In this document: positions 1 through 11,775 of the stretch, piece after piece | How positions within the stretch are numbered: the stretch's first letter is position 1 | How the letters are laid out: each line of letters opens with the position of its first letter | Assembly: GCA_028564705.1 (NCBI GenBank) | Contig: JAPXFQ010000928.1 | Coordinates: 2,501-66,500, forward strand | Length of the DNA: 64,000 nt | Direction of reading: 5' to 3' | Source: Apricaphanius iberus | Lineage: Eukaryota > Chordata > Actinopteri > Cyprinodontiformes > Aphaniidae | Position numbers and translations under genes: made by a program | The notes under the pieces: generated by a model | Seen by the model: the letters and a program-made list of their open reading frames with translations, nothing else | Database searches by the model: none | What the model was told of the DNA's origin: nothing

Positions 1-102
1 AATCCAAATTCTTAAAAAATTAAAATCCATACTTTGCTTTTCAACATTGACACGATATCGCAACATGAAATATTATGATATCGATGTTTTCTTACATCCC
101 TA
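1..102. mobile_element. Right end of a hAT-like element
   Basis: AT-rich sequence with cgatatcg words ends in TTACATCCCTA at 102, the mirror of the TAGGGATG ends seen elsewhere in the window. The left end is before base 1. Confidence 0.5.
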
Positions 103-600
103 ATGGACGTAAAAACACGAATACATGTAGAGGGGGTGTATGTCTAATTTCCTAACATCAAATCAGTGAAACACATCAGTTAAATTGGATAATGGGTGAT
201 AAAAGCTTTGGTGTATTAACTAGAGAGGTTTCTACTGAAAGACGATGTAAAACAAAGCATCTGTCTCCTCCCTGGATGCTCGCCAACCCTGCACTCACTT
301 GATCAGCTGCTTACGGCAGAATCAGACATCTGGAGGAGGGTTGTGAGCCGGCTGGTGCAGGGAGGCTGGGGTGTCTTCTTTTATCTGTTAACTGGGCTCA
401 TTTATGCTTCAATGGCATATTAGAAAAACGGCCAATCAACCTCCTAACACCGTGCAAAGAGCAGAGTTAATTGGGAGAATGTGCAGACGAGATTTGAACT
501 GCTGTTATTAGTGGCTCGGTTGTTTCAGCATGAGCAAACTGAGATCACGGGCCAGAGTTTGCTCGGGCTTCTCTTTGTTCTGGCTCTGGGCCATACTCAC

Positions 601-670
601 CCCTTGCTTCCTCAGCTCCTCTTTCAAAGGTGCCAGGCTGCATTTCTTCCCCAGCATGCAACTGTACCAC
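601..670 (-). CDS. mettl16: mettl16 coding exon 6
   Basis: A 70-bp exon completing an Arg codon split from exon 5, then encoding WYSCMLGKKCSLAPLKEELR and KQG, residues to about 262. Acceptor ttctgcag, donor gtgagt. In human the next residues are VPKVTYTEF; no such exon is present in bases 1-600, so the gene continues outside the window. Confidence 0.95.
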
Positions 671-1112
671 CTGCAGAAAAAATAAAAATCAACATCAACC
701 AGCGGTTTGTATGCACACGTATGTGTGCGTTAGTGGCACGCTCCCCAGACCTGGACTACAAAGCAAAGATCAAACGAGCAGACGTAGGCTTCAGGGAGCA
801 ACGCAGAGCTAAAGCAAAAACATGAGAGACAGGAAAACATCTGGGTGCTCGTGGTCCTGCAGCACAGAGGAAAAAAAATGGGTTTGAAGTGTTTCCCGGG
901 GGTGGATGGGTGATCAATAATCGCTGCTGTGCAATAAAGACATGAGTTTGGTTGTGATCAGTGAGCAGAAGAGTCCAACTGGGGCACATGGAGGAAAGCT
1001 GAGCACAGACAGGGAAACTTTGTGAAACTCCAGGGTGAACTAGGGTTCAAACCTCATCTTCATCAGAGCTCATGATCCCGCTCAAGCTAGTTGATCTCAA
1101 AAATCATACATA

Positions 1113-2644
1113 CAGTACAGACCAAAAGTTTGGACAAACCTTCTCATTCAAGAGTATTCAAGAGTCGTTCAAGAGAATAAAGGAGTTTCCTTTATTTTCA
1201 TGACTGCATTGTAGATTCTCGATTAAGGGCATCAAAACTATGAATGAACACATGATGTATAGAATTACTGTATGTACTTGAACAAAAAGGGTGAAATAAC
1301 TTAATGAATGTGTCAGGGCTCTAGACTGCGTGTGATTTGTAGCGTTTTGCGACCATCTTTTGTCTGACTGCAAGTAAATTTAAACAACACTCACGTCAGA
1401 GCGAATGGCAATTTCCCAAAACACTTGAGTAATCTAAGAGTTACAATATATGTTTGCGTGAGTGAGGTCATCAGACACATTTGGGACTGATGGAAAAAAA
1501 ACTGCTCCTGACATGATGCTGTAAAAACCAGGCGCTTTCGGCCAATAGTAGTGAGCAATGTTTATTACTCGCTGCGATTGGCCGAAGGCGTCTGATTTCT
1601 ATAAGATACGATTGGCCGAAGCAGTACGGCCTTTGTGTCACAATCTGGCTTTGAATGCGGAGGAGCGCTGCAAATTTATTGCTGAGAGCTCTATATACAG
1701 TCATTGGTTGGGAGGGACAGCTCTGCTATCATGGCGAAGAAGAGGATAGATCGTTATTTCAGGCCAGCTCGTGATCAACCTTCTCCTGTAGTCGATATTA
1801 GAGTCACAGACAAGCAATTGGAAGAATCCAAAGTACCCGGCTCCAGCAAAATGAAAAAATTCCGACATGAGTGGATATCGGACTTCAAGTGGCTGAGGTA
1901 TGACTCATGAAACGGCACAATGTCTTAACTGTATTGCTGTTACTGTGGTCCTCAACACGCTGGGAAAACCTAATTCGTAGAGGAACCACGGGCTTCCCAG
2001 TTTAAACACGATACCCTCGTAAAACACTGTGATAGTATACGGCACAAACTGTGTCGTCACGTGACGGGTATGTCAATGAGACCGCATCGCCACTCACAAA
2101 GGCATTTGTCCTCATCAGAGGATGCACTAACTGACAGTAGATTTATTCAGGTTTTTGTGGGCTGCGCTGATGCCTCTGGGCGTGCCCCTAAATTTTAGAA
2201 AACGCCCCTAGAAATTCCAGGTTATGGGCTACAGTACCCCTTGGAAAAATGTTAGTCTGGAGCCCTGTGTGTTATATTTTAGATTCTTCAAAGTAGCCAC
2301 CCTTTGCTCTAATTACTGCATTGCATTCTCTTGAGCTTCCAGACGTAGTCACCAGAAATGGTTTTCCAACAGTCTTGAAGGAGTTCCTAGAGATGCTTAG
2401 TACTTGTTGGCCCTTTTGCCTTCACTCTGCGGTTCAGCTCACCCCAAATCATCTCCATTGGGTTCAGGTCCGGTGACTTTGGAGCCCATGTTATTTCACA
2501 CTTTTTTGTACTAGTACTACATAATTCCATATGTGTTCATTAATAGTTTTGATGCCTTCAGTGAGAATCTACAATGTAAAGAGTCATGAAAATAAAGAAA
2601 ACGCACAGAATGAGAAGGCGTGTCCAAACTTTTAGTCTGTATTG
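1113..2644 (-). mobile_element. Deleted Tc1-like transposon with nested hAT
   Basis: The terminal inverted repeats CAGTACAGACCAAAAGTTTG (left) and their mirror at 2622-2644 are flanked by TA at 1111-1112 and 2645-2646. On the minus strand about 2280-2505 encodes a Tc1 transposase tail, SPDLNPMEMIWGELNRRV, with an internal stop after STKHL. The E in NPMEM is the third residue of the DDE triad. The first two D residues and the N-terminus are missing. A hAT element sits at 1314-2267 inside the 3' non-coding arm. Confidence 0.85.
1314..2267 (+). mobile_element. Nested hAT element with transposase remnant
   Basis: The ends CAGGGCTCTAGACT and AGTCTGGAGCCCTG are inverted repeats. TGTGT flanks both sides (1309-1313, 2268-2272); an 8-bp duplication is not clear. 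At 1731-1910 an open frame reads MAKKRIDRYFRPA...FRHEWISDFKWLRYDS, then after a stop GPQHAGKT, resembling the N-terminus of fish hAT transposases with a TTF/BED-type zinc finger. The catalytic core is absent, so this is a deletion derivative. Confidence 0.75.
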
Positions 2645-2646
2645 TA

Positions 2647-3931
2647 TACATGCTAAAAATCCAGGTCATTCTTTTTGATCAATCATCCTCCGAACTCAGA
2701 GAGGAATAGTGCTAGTGATTCATGAAGAAGTTTTGTCGCAGATGGCGTCTTATTTAGATGCTTGACTGCTCCAACAATTCCCATTACGCTGATCGTGAAT
2801 GGACTTGAATATCTCCCGAAAGGACTTCAAGCCGCATCAAACTTGTCTGGTTGAGTAAATAAGCATAATAAGGTCCAGGTTGAAAAAATAAAAAATAAGA
2901 GCTTCCCCTTTAAATGGAAGTAAAACCGTCTGCTGATAGAAGGGTATTTTCCAATGCATTAAGCAACCCTTTGTGTGTCCACACAGTAACCTAACAGGAG
3001 ACATTGGTCCAACGTGCAGGACAGGAAAGCGGTGGTGCAGGAGGAGCAGAGTGTCAAGCCTTCGGCTGACGTAATGAAATATTAACCAGCTTTAATATCA
3101 ACAGATGTTCCCCACTTCTAATCACAGCGGGGAGGGAAATCCCTCGATTCCCACCCCCACCAACCTCCAACAACCAGCTCCTTCAGTAATGAAAGGGTGC
3201 AGCTGCACCGGTTTAGAACAGAAGAAAAGATTTTCATATCAATAACGCGATGAATCAGGAGCGTCACTTCAACCTCTAGCTGCAGTTTGGAGCTTCTGCC
3301 TGAAGTGGGAGCAGGACGGGGTGGCGGGGTGTCTCGCTGGACCGTTTCCTGAAGGCTTGCATCGTTTCCATGGACACCTGGTAGCTGTGGCATCCCAGCA
3401 TGCTTTTGGGAGCGACAGCCGGCTCCGCTTGGTTTGTCTGGAGCCTCAGACCTGTTAAACAAATCTGGATTCGCTCCGACAGCCTCTCCTGTATTCATGA
3501 TTCTGTAACAGGGAGCCGCATGAGAGCAGGCAGGTGTTAACATCAGTCCCACTCCACTGAAGCATCATGAACCAACACACACACACTCTGTATGGCCTGT
3601 AAGAGCCGGAGGAGGTGTGGCTTGTCTAATCGGGTTTAATAGCCCCACTGTGCTGGGGTCTCGCTCGGCTGCTTGGGTGACAGCCCCGGTAACGGGGGAG
3701 GGTGAAGTGAGGGCCGCCACCCAAACACAGCTGCTCAGATCATTACCGAAACCGAGGGTGACAACTACATCAGCCCCCTTCCATCTGCCCGTCTTCTTCA
3801 CTGGAGCCATTTCAGCCAATCTGAGCCTCTTCGAAACCGACCCAAACTGCGGCACAACCTCAACTTCCATCACGTGATCGCCACGTGGCGCTCAGACATT
3901 CTGACACCGAGACGCCGCTTCTTGTCCTCAC
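2647..3931. other. mettl16 intron 5, nothing further recognised
   Basis: Unique-looking intronic DNA between the Tc1 element and coding exon 5. The open frames at 3118-3877 have no family resemblance and no splice context, and I take them as chance. Confidence 0.5.
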
Positions 3932-4074
3932 CGCAGGCGTTTCTTCAGCTGCAGGCTGTCATGAATGATCCTCTTGACGAACTCTAGCTCGCCGCCCTCC
4001 GCCATGATCTCAGTCACCCCGCCCGTGTTCACCGAACTGGGAGGAGGTCTCCGCGAGTTTCTGGAGTTCACGCC
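3932..4074 (-). CDS. mettl16: mettl16 coding exon 5
   Basis: A 143-bp exon encoding GVNSRNSRRPPPSSVNTGG, then VTEIMAEGGELEFVKRIIHD and SLQLKKRLR. The RRPPPSS segment corresponds to the substrate-channel loop of METTL16. The acceptor follows a CT-rich tract (ctgtacag) and the donor is gtgagg. Confidence 0.95.
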
Positions 4075-4446
4075 CTGTACAGAGACAGAGAGAGCAGCAA
4101 TGCCTCATGAGGCTTCGTTTCGCATCACTAATATCTACATTTTATTATCATGGACCCCTCGCGATTACACTGCGGATCCTCTATACGATTGGGTAGGCCA
4201 TAGCATCATCATGTATGTTTAAACAAAAAAATATATAATATTTTCTATTTGTCAAAGGAAAAATGTGTACTTTACACGATATAAAACTTTGTTTTTAATT
4301 ATCTGCAGGCAATTATTCATCCTCACTAACAAGTAATTGCTTGAAACAGTATTTGATGAGTGCAGTTTTTATTTTAAATAAAAACTATACCATTATGATC
4401 TGCTGAGATGCACCTGGATAAAGAAAAACAAAAGATGGACAGTTAC

Positions 4447-4562
4447 CTTGGCTTCCAGCTGGTTGGCGAAAAAAGGTGGGTTACACATGCAAAAGTCGTA
4501 AATAATTTCTGTCTCCTCTTTCAAGGCGTCCATCAGTAAAGTCTTCTGTGGGACTTTTACGA
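4447..4562 (-). CDS. mettl16: mettl16 coding exon 4 (catalytic NPPF)
   Basis: A 116-bp exon encoding VVKVPQKTLLMDALKEETEI followed by IYDFCMCNPPFFANQLEAK. NPPF is the catalytic motif of this m6A methyltransferase class, flipping and binding the target adenine. All four residues are intact. Acceptor ttttgcag, donor gtaact. The intron to exon 3 is only 108 bp. Confidence 0.96.
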
Positions 4563-4670
4563 CTGCAAAATAGAAAGGAAAAAAATTGATTTGTAAGCTG
4601 CTCTGAACAAAACAAAAAACCCGCAACATAACTGCAGTAACATCTACGCCATGCTTGAGCCAACATTCAC

Positions 4671-4811
4671 CTTTAACCAGGTCAGAGAGGTTGTTCTGCT
4701 CCACATTCTTCTTGGCGTAGTCGAAGCAGATATCGTCCACCTCTGTGGCGAGGAAGTACCAGCCGTTCATCGTGGCTCCCAGTAAGGGATATATACAGGA
4801 CGCTCCGGTGC
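4671..4811 (-). CDS. mettl16: mettl16 coding exon 3
   Basis: A 141-bp exon joined in phase to exon 2. It encodes GTGASCIYPLLGATMNGW, then YFLATEVDDICFDYAKKN and VEQNNLSDLVK. The GxGxSCIYPL segment is methyltransferase motif I and contacts S-adenosylmethionine; the acidic ATEVDD is the motif II region. Acceptor ctcag, donor gtgaat. Confidence 0.95.
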
Positions 4812-5675
4812 CTGAGGAAGAAGGTAGCACATCGGTGGCTTCAGACATTGATGAATGCTTCACCACGAAGATTGATTGTGACCATCAGGGAAAGATATGG
4901 AAATGTGCGCTGGTGTTTTAAAGTAAGCATACGGCGGGACGTGTTGCGCTGCTAAACAACCTAAAGATCTGGAGCCAATAACTGTCAGTTCCAGCAGCGA
5001 TAATCACATCATTTAAATGCAACAAGGTGAAATATTCAGGTTGGACTCAGAGACTCTTTTACTAAAAGGACAACCAGTGGTGATCCATCAGGAAGAGGCT
5101 TCATTCTGCTCACCGACAGCGGTGGGGTCGCCAGTCAGCGACCCGGAGACACACCCACACGTGAAGTGGTTTTGAGTGAGCACTGGGAGAACTGGGAGTG
5201 ACTATGGTCATTTGCTGGAGGCTCCCAAATGACATTTTGAAATTCTCTCGAACAGAAAAAAAAACCCATAGAACAACTAAAATGAGAAGAACGGCTTTAA
5301 AAAAAAAAAAAAATCACAATTGCCTAAAATAACCTTTCTAAAATGTCAAGCACTTTTATGTTTATCAAGCATTTCATTTATGAAATGGTGATCAAAAGAA
5401 ACAGTTTCCACATTATAGCACTGAGGAGACCGTACATGTGGGCTGTGCAATGGCTTTCACACCTGCTGAACTTTTCCACATTTTTATAGGGCTAAAATTA
5501 TGACAGCTTAAACTGAAACTTATTGGCACAGGAAGATAAATGTAGTGAAAAAACAATAAATTGATACTCCAAATATTGACGTCATGACAAATAATTTAAG
5601 TTTTCACACTGACTAGATTAATTTACGTATAGAGGCAGTAATAGATTTATTAATTTGGCATTAATTTGGCCTCTG
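4812..5675. other. Intronic DNA, no feature recognised
   Basis: Start of the 3.5 kb intron between mettl16 coding exons 2 and 3. It has short A-runs but no gene, RNA or transposon end that I recognise. Confidence 0.5.
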
Positions 5676-6826
5676 GTAATAATGTAAAGAACCACGGTGT
5701 GATTTTTGACCAAGACATGACATTTAAATCCCATACTAAATAGCTTTCTAAGATTTCTTTCTTTCACCTCTGGAATATTGCTAAAATCAGAAACATCCTG
5801 TCCAGGAGTGATGCAGAGAAACTAGTCCATGCATTTGTTACTTCAAGGCTGGACTACTGTAATTCCTTATTATCAGGAAGTCCAAAAAATACAATTAAAA
5901 GCCTTCAGTTGATCCAAAATAATGCAGCAAGAGTTCTGATGAATATTAAAAAAAGAGATATCACATTTCTCCTGTTTTAGCTTCTCTCCATTGGCTTCCT
6001 GTTAAATCCAGAATAGAGTTTAAGATCCTCCTCCTTACTTATAAATCCCTTAATATTCAAGCTCCATCGTACATCAGAGATCTGATTGTTCCATATGTTC
6101 CTAACAGAGCACTTCGTTCTCAGACTGCAGGTCTACTGGTAGTTTCTAGGATTTCTAAAAGTAGAATAGGTGGCAGATCTTTTAGTTATCAGGCTCCTCT
6201 CCTGTGGAACCAGCTCCCAGTTTTAGTCCGTGAGTCAGGCACTCTGTTTTTAAGAATAGGCTTAAAACATTCCTTTTTGATAAAGCTTATAGTTAAAATG
6301 ACTTAGGTTATCCTGAGCTAATTTAGTAGTTATGTTGCTATAGGCTTAGACTGTTGGAGGACAGACTGACCACTTTTCTTCACTCTAAACTAAACTACAA
6401 TAACCCCTGTTGGATGGAGAACATCGGTCCAGATGATGCTCAAAGTCACCGAGCATCCTCCATGCTGTCTCTTCTCGGTCTTCTCAGACCTCCCGACGGT
6501 CGTGGCAGATGACCGCTTGTAATGAGCCAGGTTCTGCTGGAGGTTTCTTCCTGTTAAAGGGGAGTTTTTCCTCTCCACTATCGCTACATGCTTGATCACA
6601 ATGAGGGATTGCTGAGGAATAGCTGTGGTTGGAGTCTGCATGATCCGGGCACAACCTCACGTTGATGACTCAACGGAATCTGCAGGGATTCCGTACATAG
6701 AAAACTTTTAATTAATTGGAATGTTTTTATAATTGTATTGAAGTTACTTTTGTTGTAAAGTGCCTTGAGATGACATTTGTTGTGGATTGGATCTATATAA
6801 ATACAAGTGAATTGAATTTATTAACA
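5676..6826 (+). mobile_element. L2-type LINE 3' fragment
   Basis: The plus strand carries a degraded reverse transcriptase C-terminus: NHGVIFDQDMTFKSHTK, then LVHAFVTSRLDYCNSLL, LQLIQNNAARVLMN and LLSIGF, with stops and frameshifts. A 3' UTR (ACTGTTGGAGGACAGACTGA) follows, ending in a TGAATTGAA-type tail. The same 3' UTR recurs at 29.2, 32.3-33.2 and 53.9 kb. Antisense to mettl16. Confidence 0.85.
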
Positions 6827-6903
6827 GCTCAGTAATCAGAAAAGATAGCAAAAGGCCCAGGATGAGCAAAGATTAGCCAGGATAGTTAGTCAACTGTCTT
6901 GAC

Positions 6904-7549
6904 TAGAAGCCGACCGGCTGATATTTGTTTTAAAAAATGTATATATAAAAAATGTATTAAAAAAAGATTAGGCATTTGTGTAGACAGCTGCAGCCACTAC
7001 TTAACTGAAGGAAGGACCACCAAACTCTCCGAACCATTGTGAGCCAGCCCACTCATATTTTACTCTTAGGTTGGTGTTTAATCCTTGATGTTTAATATTT
7101 TAGATTTTATTATTTACCACCATTTGGTAGTGTACTTTACTTTGTGGTGATTTTTCTTTGATATTCAAGATTCTACCTCAAACAACTATTTGCAAAATTT
7201 TTCTGATTACTGTTTGAAATTACCATTATTTTGTATACTTAAAAGAAATTTGAATCCGTTTTTTTTTCCTGTTTTTCTGAAACCATTTGCACTCAGGTTA
7301 CCGTTTTGAGTTTGTTTTTATGTAGTCTTATCTTTGAAAGTCAAATATTTAAAGAGTTTTATTGCCTTTTTAATGTGTTCAATTATCTTTCACAATCAAT
7401 GTATTGCTAAAATGTACATGTATCTGCCCTGGATATCGGCCTTAATAATCTGCTTTAGATGTCGGGCCATCGGCAGCAGTATTTTTTTTTTTTTAAATAG
7501 TTATTGGCATCGGCCTTTAAAAAAAAAAAAACATATCGGTTGGCCTCTA
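6904..7549. mobile_element. hAT-like non-autonomous element
   Basis: The ends TAGAAGCCGACCGGCTGATA and ATATCGGTTGGCCTCTA are inverted repeats. The flanks GTCTTGAC and TTCTTCAC match at 6 of 8 positions. The interior is AT-rich and non-coding. Confidence 0.65.
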
Positions 7550-8338
7550 TTCTTCACATGTTTATGGAGGATCGTAACAGAAAAAAATAAACTGCTGTAG
7601 GATTTGTGCTCATTTCCCTCTATATTACAACCAATAAACGTGCTGAGCGACTAAAGCGGTTAATTTCCAAGTACATGGTTTGCCCGGCCCAATGAGGTGG
7701 AGACACGCGGCATTGGGAAGGTCCGATCAAAAAACCCGGAAGTTCTGATCCAGGAAACATGCCTAATGACCGTAAACATCGAACAGCTAGTGCTACAGCC
7801 GAACGGTTTGTTTCAAAGTATATCGTGGACAGCATATCTGTGGACAGTCCGTTTTTTTCAGTCTTGATATAGCTTTTCAATTGGATTCTGGACTTTGACT
7901 GGATCATTCTAAAACTCCAAGTCCAGAATCCAATTGAAAATCTATAGCAAGAGCAAAAAACGGCTGTCAGCAGACACTCTAAATTTGAGCGACTTCCTGA
8001 CAACTCTGCCAATGTTTCAGTTAGAATCTTGTGGTTGAAATCAGTCACGAAATCACTCATAAGTTCAAGCAGTATGAAGGCGGAGTACGTTGTAGTTCAA
8101 GGGTATGAAGGAAACAAAATTTAATTTGAGTGTGCTACAGATGTGTGGCAGCTCAAAGGACAAAACACTCGGTGTCTGAAGCCTCTGAAACCTTGAGCTC
8201 AGCAGGTTACTCAGCTCATCGTTGGTTTAATTCGTTGCATAGAAATTTAATAATTTAACATTGAATTACTAACGCCTGAGTGGCTCCCCCTCTGCATGAT
8301 GCGTGTGCAGGCAGTAACAAACGCAGTGCAGGTTATAC

Positions 8339-8526
8339 CGATGTCGATGCCCCTGCGAGGCTGCTTCTGGCCATCGATGAGGTCCTCCACCCAGTGGATG
8401 TAGTTCAGGCGCAGAGGGACAGTGGGGATGAGGCGCTCCAGAGGGATCTCGATGGTCAAGCCAAAGTCTTCCTTTAGCAGAGTGCAGGTCAGCGCTCGCA
8501 CCGCCTCCGGCTCTTTAAAATTCACC
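8339..8526 (-). CDS. mettl16: mettl16 coding exon 2
   Basis: A 188-bp exon for residues 43-105 plus one base, including VNFKEPEAVRALTCTLL, the IPLERLIPTVPLR segment and NYIHWVEDLI, then RRGIDIG, the start of the SAM-binding Rossmann fold. The acceptor is tttgtag and the donor gtataa. The loop DGQKQP is four residues shorter than human HQDSDKSTL-type loops. It lies 21.5 kb downstream of exon 1 in transcript order, which makes that intron the largest in the window. Confidence 0.95.
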
Positions 8527-8713
8527 CTACAAAGAAAACCAGATCTAAGGTGTGCATTCAATCACACAGAACAAAAAGCAGATCATGTGATCCAAAAAAT
8601 TTCTTCCTCAGCTTTTTTAATGGAAGTGAACATTTGTTCTCATCTGAAATTGGGTCCTAAAAGTAACCAGTTTGGTTTAGTCAAAAATCCAAAATGAGAA
8701 GCAAGGAAAACAA

Positions 8714-9710
8714 TAGGGGTGTGAGGAAAAATCGATTCACGTCTGAATCTCGATTCCTTTTTAACAAGATTCAGAATCGATCCGAAAGGTTTGAGAATCG
8801 ATTCTCAAAAAATATGTTTTCTGAACCTTTTTACATTTTCGCTTCGCCTAGTGTTTGTCATGCAACGGCCACCGTCGCATTGACAGGTCTGATGCGCCGT
8901 TGGCTAGCTAGCGTTAGCTAGCTGTAGCCGCTAGGCTAAAGCTTCAGCATGAAGACGAAAGAGAAATCCAGCCCGCCCCGTCTTTGCTGAAGGTAAATGT
9001 TTGGGCCGTCTAAAAGGTCTTCTCCATGCTAATGACACCCTTGGCTAAAGTTTAGTTTTAATTTTTTTATAAATCTGCAAGTATATAAGAGCGATCTTTC
9101 TTTATAAGCTACAAATAAACATACAGCAGCGCTGCACACCTGTGGCGCTTTCAAGGAAGTCCAAAATATATGCTGAGTTCAATAACGTTAGGACTTTTAT
9201 AATTTCTAACAAAAACAATGAAAATAATAACATAAGCCATAAATTTCTGTTTAATGATGGTTGATAAGCAACATTTGGTGCAAAATAAATATTTTCAATG
9301 TATTTTCTTCTACGTACCAAAGAACAAACAAAATAGTTTTTTTTTCTTCTTAAAATATATCAGCATTTTTTTTTCAAGACTAGAAATTTTGTTTAAATGG
9401 TCTTGGATGTCCAGTTAAAATTTCACGTCTTGTTACTTTTGAACCAGTTCCCTTCTCTCAACATAGATTGTAAAATCCATTTTGTGTTGATGCCCTATTA
9501 CATTCATGGCTCACTTCATCACAGGCACTTGGCAGATCAAGTTGTGTGTATTACAAACACAAATGATGAATGAAAGAGTTTTGATTAAGAAAGAACAATT
9601 GATTTGAATCGAGAATCGCTTCTGAACCGAGAATCGTTTCTGAATCGAATAGTCACCCCAAGAATCGAAATCGAATTGAATCGTGAGATTTTGTAAGATT
9701 CCCACCCCTA
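8714..9710. mobile_element. hAT element with exact 8-bp duplication
   Basis: Ends TAGGGGTGTGAGG and mirror CCCACCCCTA enclose 997 bp with repeated AATCGATT/GAATCG words. The identical target duplication GAAAACAA lies at 8706-8713 and 9711-9718. No transposase reading frame survives. It sits 187 bp from mettl16 coding exon 2, inside intron 1. Confidence 0.88.
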
Positions 9711-9718
9711 GAAAACAA

Positions 9719-10959
9719 CCGTAAAGATTATTTAAATAACACTACTTTATTATGGTCAGCCCAAATAACAATAACTATCAGATACAGACAAAAAACATAT
9801 TTGCAGAGCATAACTTAAAAGGCTATTCCAGTCATCTGTTGAATCTTCTTGTATTTTCCAATTCCAGTTCTGTTAATATAGTTTGTGGGGGGAAAAAACA
9901 ACACATGAATAGACCCAATATTTTGGCTTGATTTCCACTTATCTTTATGTTCGAGCCGTTTGATTAACCCCAGAGGCCACTTGGCAGTAATTCACCAAAC
10001 TGCTCCTAAAGCGGCGCTTCATTAACCTGCTGCAGCTCTCTGCATCGAGCCGCGTCTCTTCACATTTCACACAAACCAACACGCGGGGGACGACGTACGG
10101 ATAAGCAGCCCATCAAATTAAAATCCCCCGCTGATTACAAAGACTTTTACACGCTCAACACAACACAAAGCTCCCAGCCCCCACTTCTCCGACTCATCTG
10201 CCCTCCTGTCTTCCCTCCTCCACGTGTTTCACTATTTCAGCTGCCACACCAGAAGGTGTGGGCGAGGTATGTGTAATTAAAGCTTCGAAGCAATTAATTA
10301 CATCCTGGTGATTGGGGGTATCTCACACCCAATGTGGTTGATGTGAAAGAAAACCAGCAAGGTGATAAAAAAAAAAATTTCTGCTGATGTAGATGCAGAT
10401 ATGATCTCAGATTTAGCATTTTTTACCTACAGAAAAAATAAAGAAATAAAAAACCGACTGACTGCTTGGCTCCAGACGGTTTCATTCTCTCATGAAACAC
10501 AAGAACATCTCTAAATATACTTGTCTGTATGGTTAGAAAAGATTTAAACACTGAATGTAAATAATTATCCAGACAGAAAACAAGTTTAGCAGCAGTTCAG
10601 CTATTTATCTCAATTTACCATGGCAGCAATCATGATAAACTTTATCAAACTGACAGCATTAAAATTTAACAGAATCGTGATGACTACACAAAATTTTAGT
10701 AGGAATAATTTCAATGTGCCCAGGTAAAAGTTGACAAAAGTTAGATTTGTCTCCCCTTTAAGCTTTGACCAAAGAATATTTACTAAAGGCGCAACCAGAA
10801 ATCAGCCGTTTGTGACAAAATATATAAAGGTTTGAGGGGTATGACTACTTTGGCAAGGCGCCACGTAGTAGTGGGCGATATAAACGGTCTAAGGTAGAAA
10901 TTATATAAATTTAGCCAATGGTAGAGATTTTGGTTATACCGGCCAAAGCCAGTCCAGGA
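9719..10959. other. Intronic DNA, no clear element
   Basis: Part of mettl16 intron 1. Around 10010-10330 the sequence is less AT-rich and looks unique; a conserved non-coding element is possible but cannot be judged without alignment. TAGTGGGCGATATAAA near 10870 resembles a hAT left end. Confidence 0.4.
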
Positions 10960-11775
10960 AAAGCTGTCCCACTCTCAATTCAGTCCCATTGTAATGAAAT
11001 TTGGTTGCAGTTCCACCAGAGTCCCACTGGGGGCGATCACCATGAGTGCAAGATGAACGGCAGTCTAAGGAGCTAGACCGCTAAATTTGTCTCTTTCACC
11101 CGATTTGACGATGAGAAATCTCACATTTGATTGTAGGTTTCGCAAGTTCGACATGTATTATACATCGAAAGTTGAATGAACGAATACGTATGTCCTTTCG
11201 TTTTCTTACAGGTTGAGTTGTTGTTGCCCATACGCGCTAGCATTCTGCTAATGACCGCTGATTGGTCAGTGAAGGACTGATTACAACCAGCTGTACCGCT
11301 TGACGGCATCATGGGATCCGAAGCGATACCAGAACGTTAAGGCGGACTTTTTCGCCCAAGTTTATTTTTTTTCAACCTAACAACTTTTTTTTGGGTTGCT
11401 AGCTCTGTTGTCTGCCTATGGTTATGTATGTAAATATGTGAAGTTTAAAAGGAAAAATAAGGATTGCCGTAAAGCAGTATCTCTGGTCGTATGATGTGTA
11501 TTACGTCATTAACATCTTAAAGTACTTTTTTAAAGCAAATAACAGACTTTAAAAAATCTAACACACAGCGATATGTAATTTCTTAGCAACTACTTTTGAA
11601 AAAAATATTCAAACTACCGGACAAAAAAACTATATACTGAGTATAGAGGACTTTTATGGGTATTAGTCCATAGACCTTCATTCATTCTGCACTCGGCATG
11701 CGAGCGCCCCCATATGGAACCAGAGTGGAATTGCAACCAGTTCAGAACCTGGAAGTACCAAGACAGTGGGAGTTC
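10960..11775. mobile_element. Fold-back MITE
   Basis: The arm at about 11003-11056 (GGTTGCAGTTCCACCAGAGT, GGGGGCG) reappears inverted at 11681-11755 (CGCCCCCATATGGAACCAGA, GTGGAATTGCAACC). The centre is unrelated AT-rich DNA. The outer edges and target duplication are not resolved. Confidence 0.6.

Noticed and set aside
1..600. mettl16 exon 7
   Set aside because: No sequence resembling the next conserved segment (VPKVTYTEF) in the right place.
3118..3877. Open frames of 86-144 codons between mettl16 exons
   Set aside because: No family resemblance, mutual overlap on both strands, and location inside an intron with good flanking splice sites.
7620..8060. 146-codon minus-strand open frame
   Set aside because: Low-information translation, no recognisable domain, and located in a mettl16 intron.
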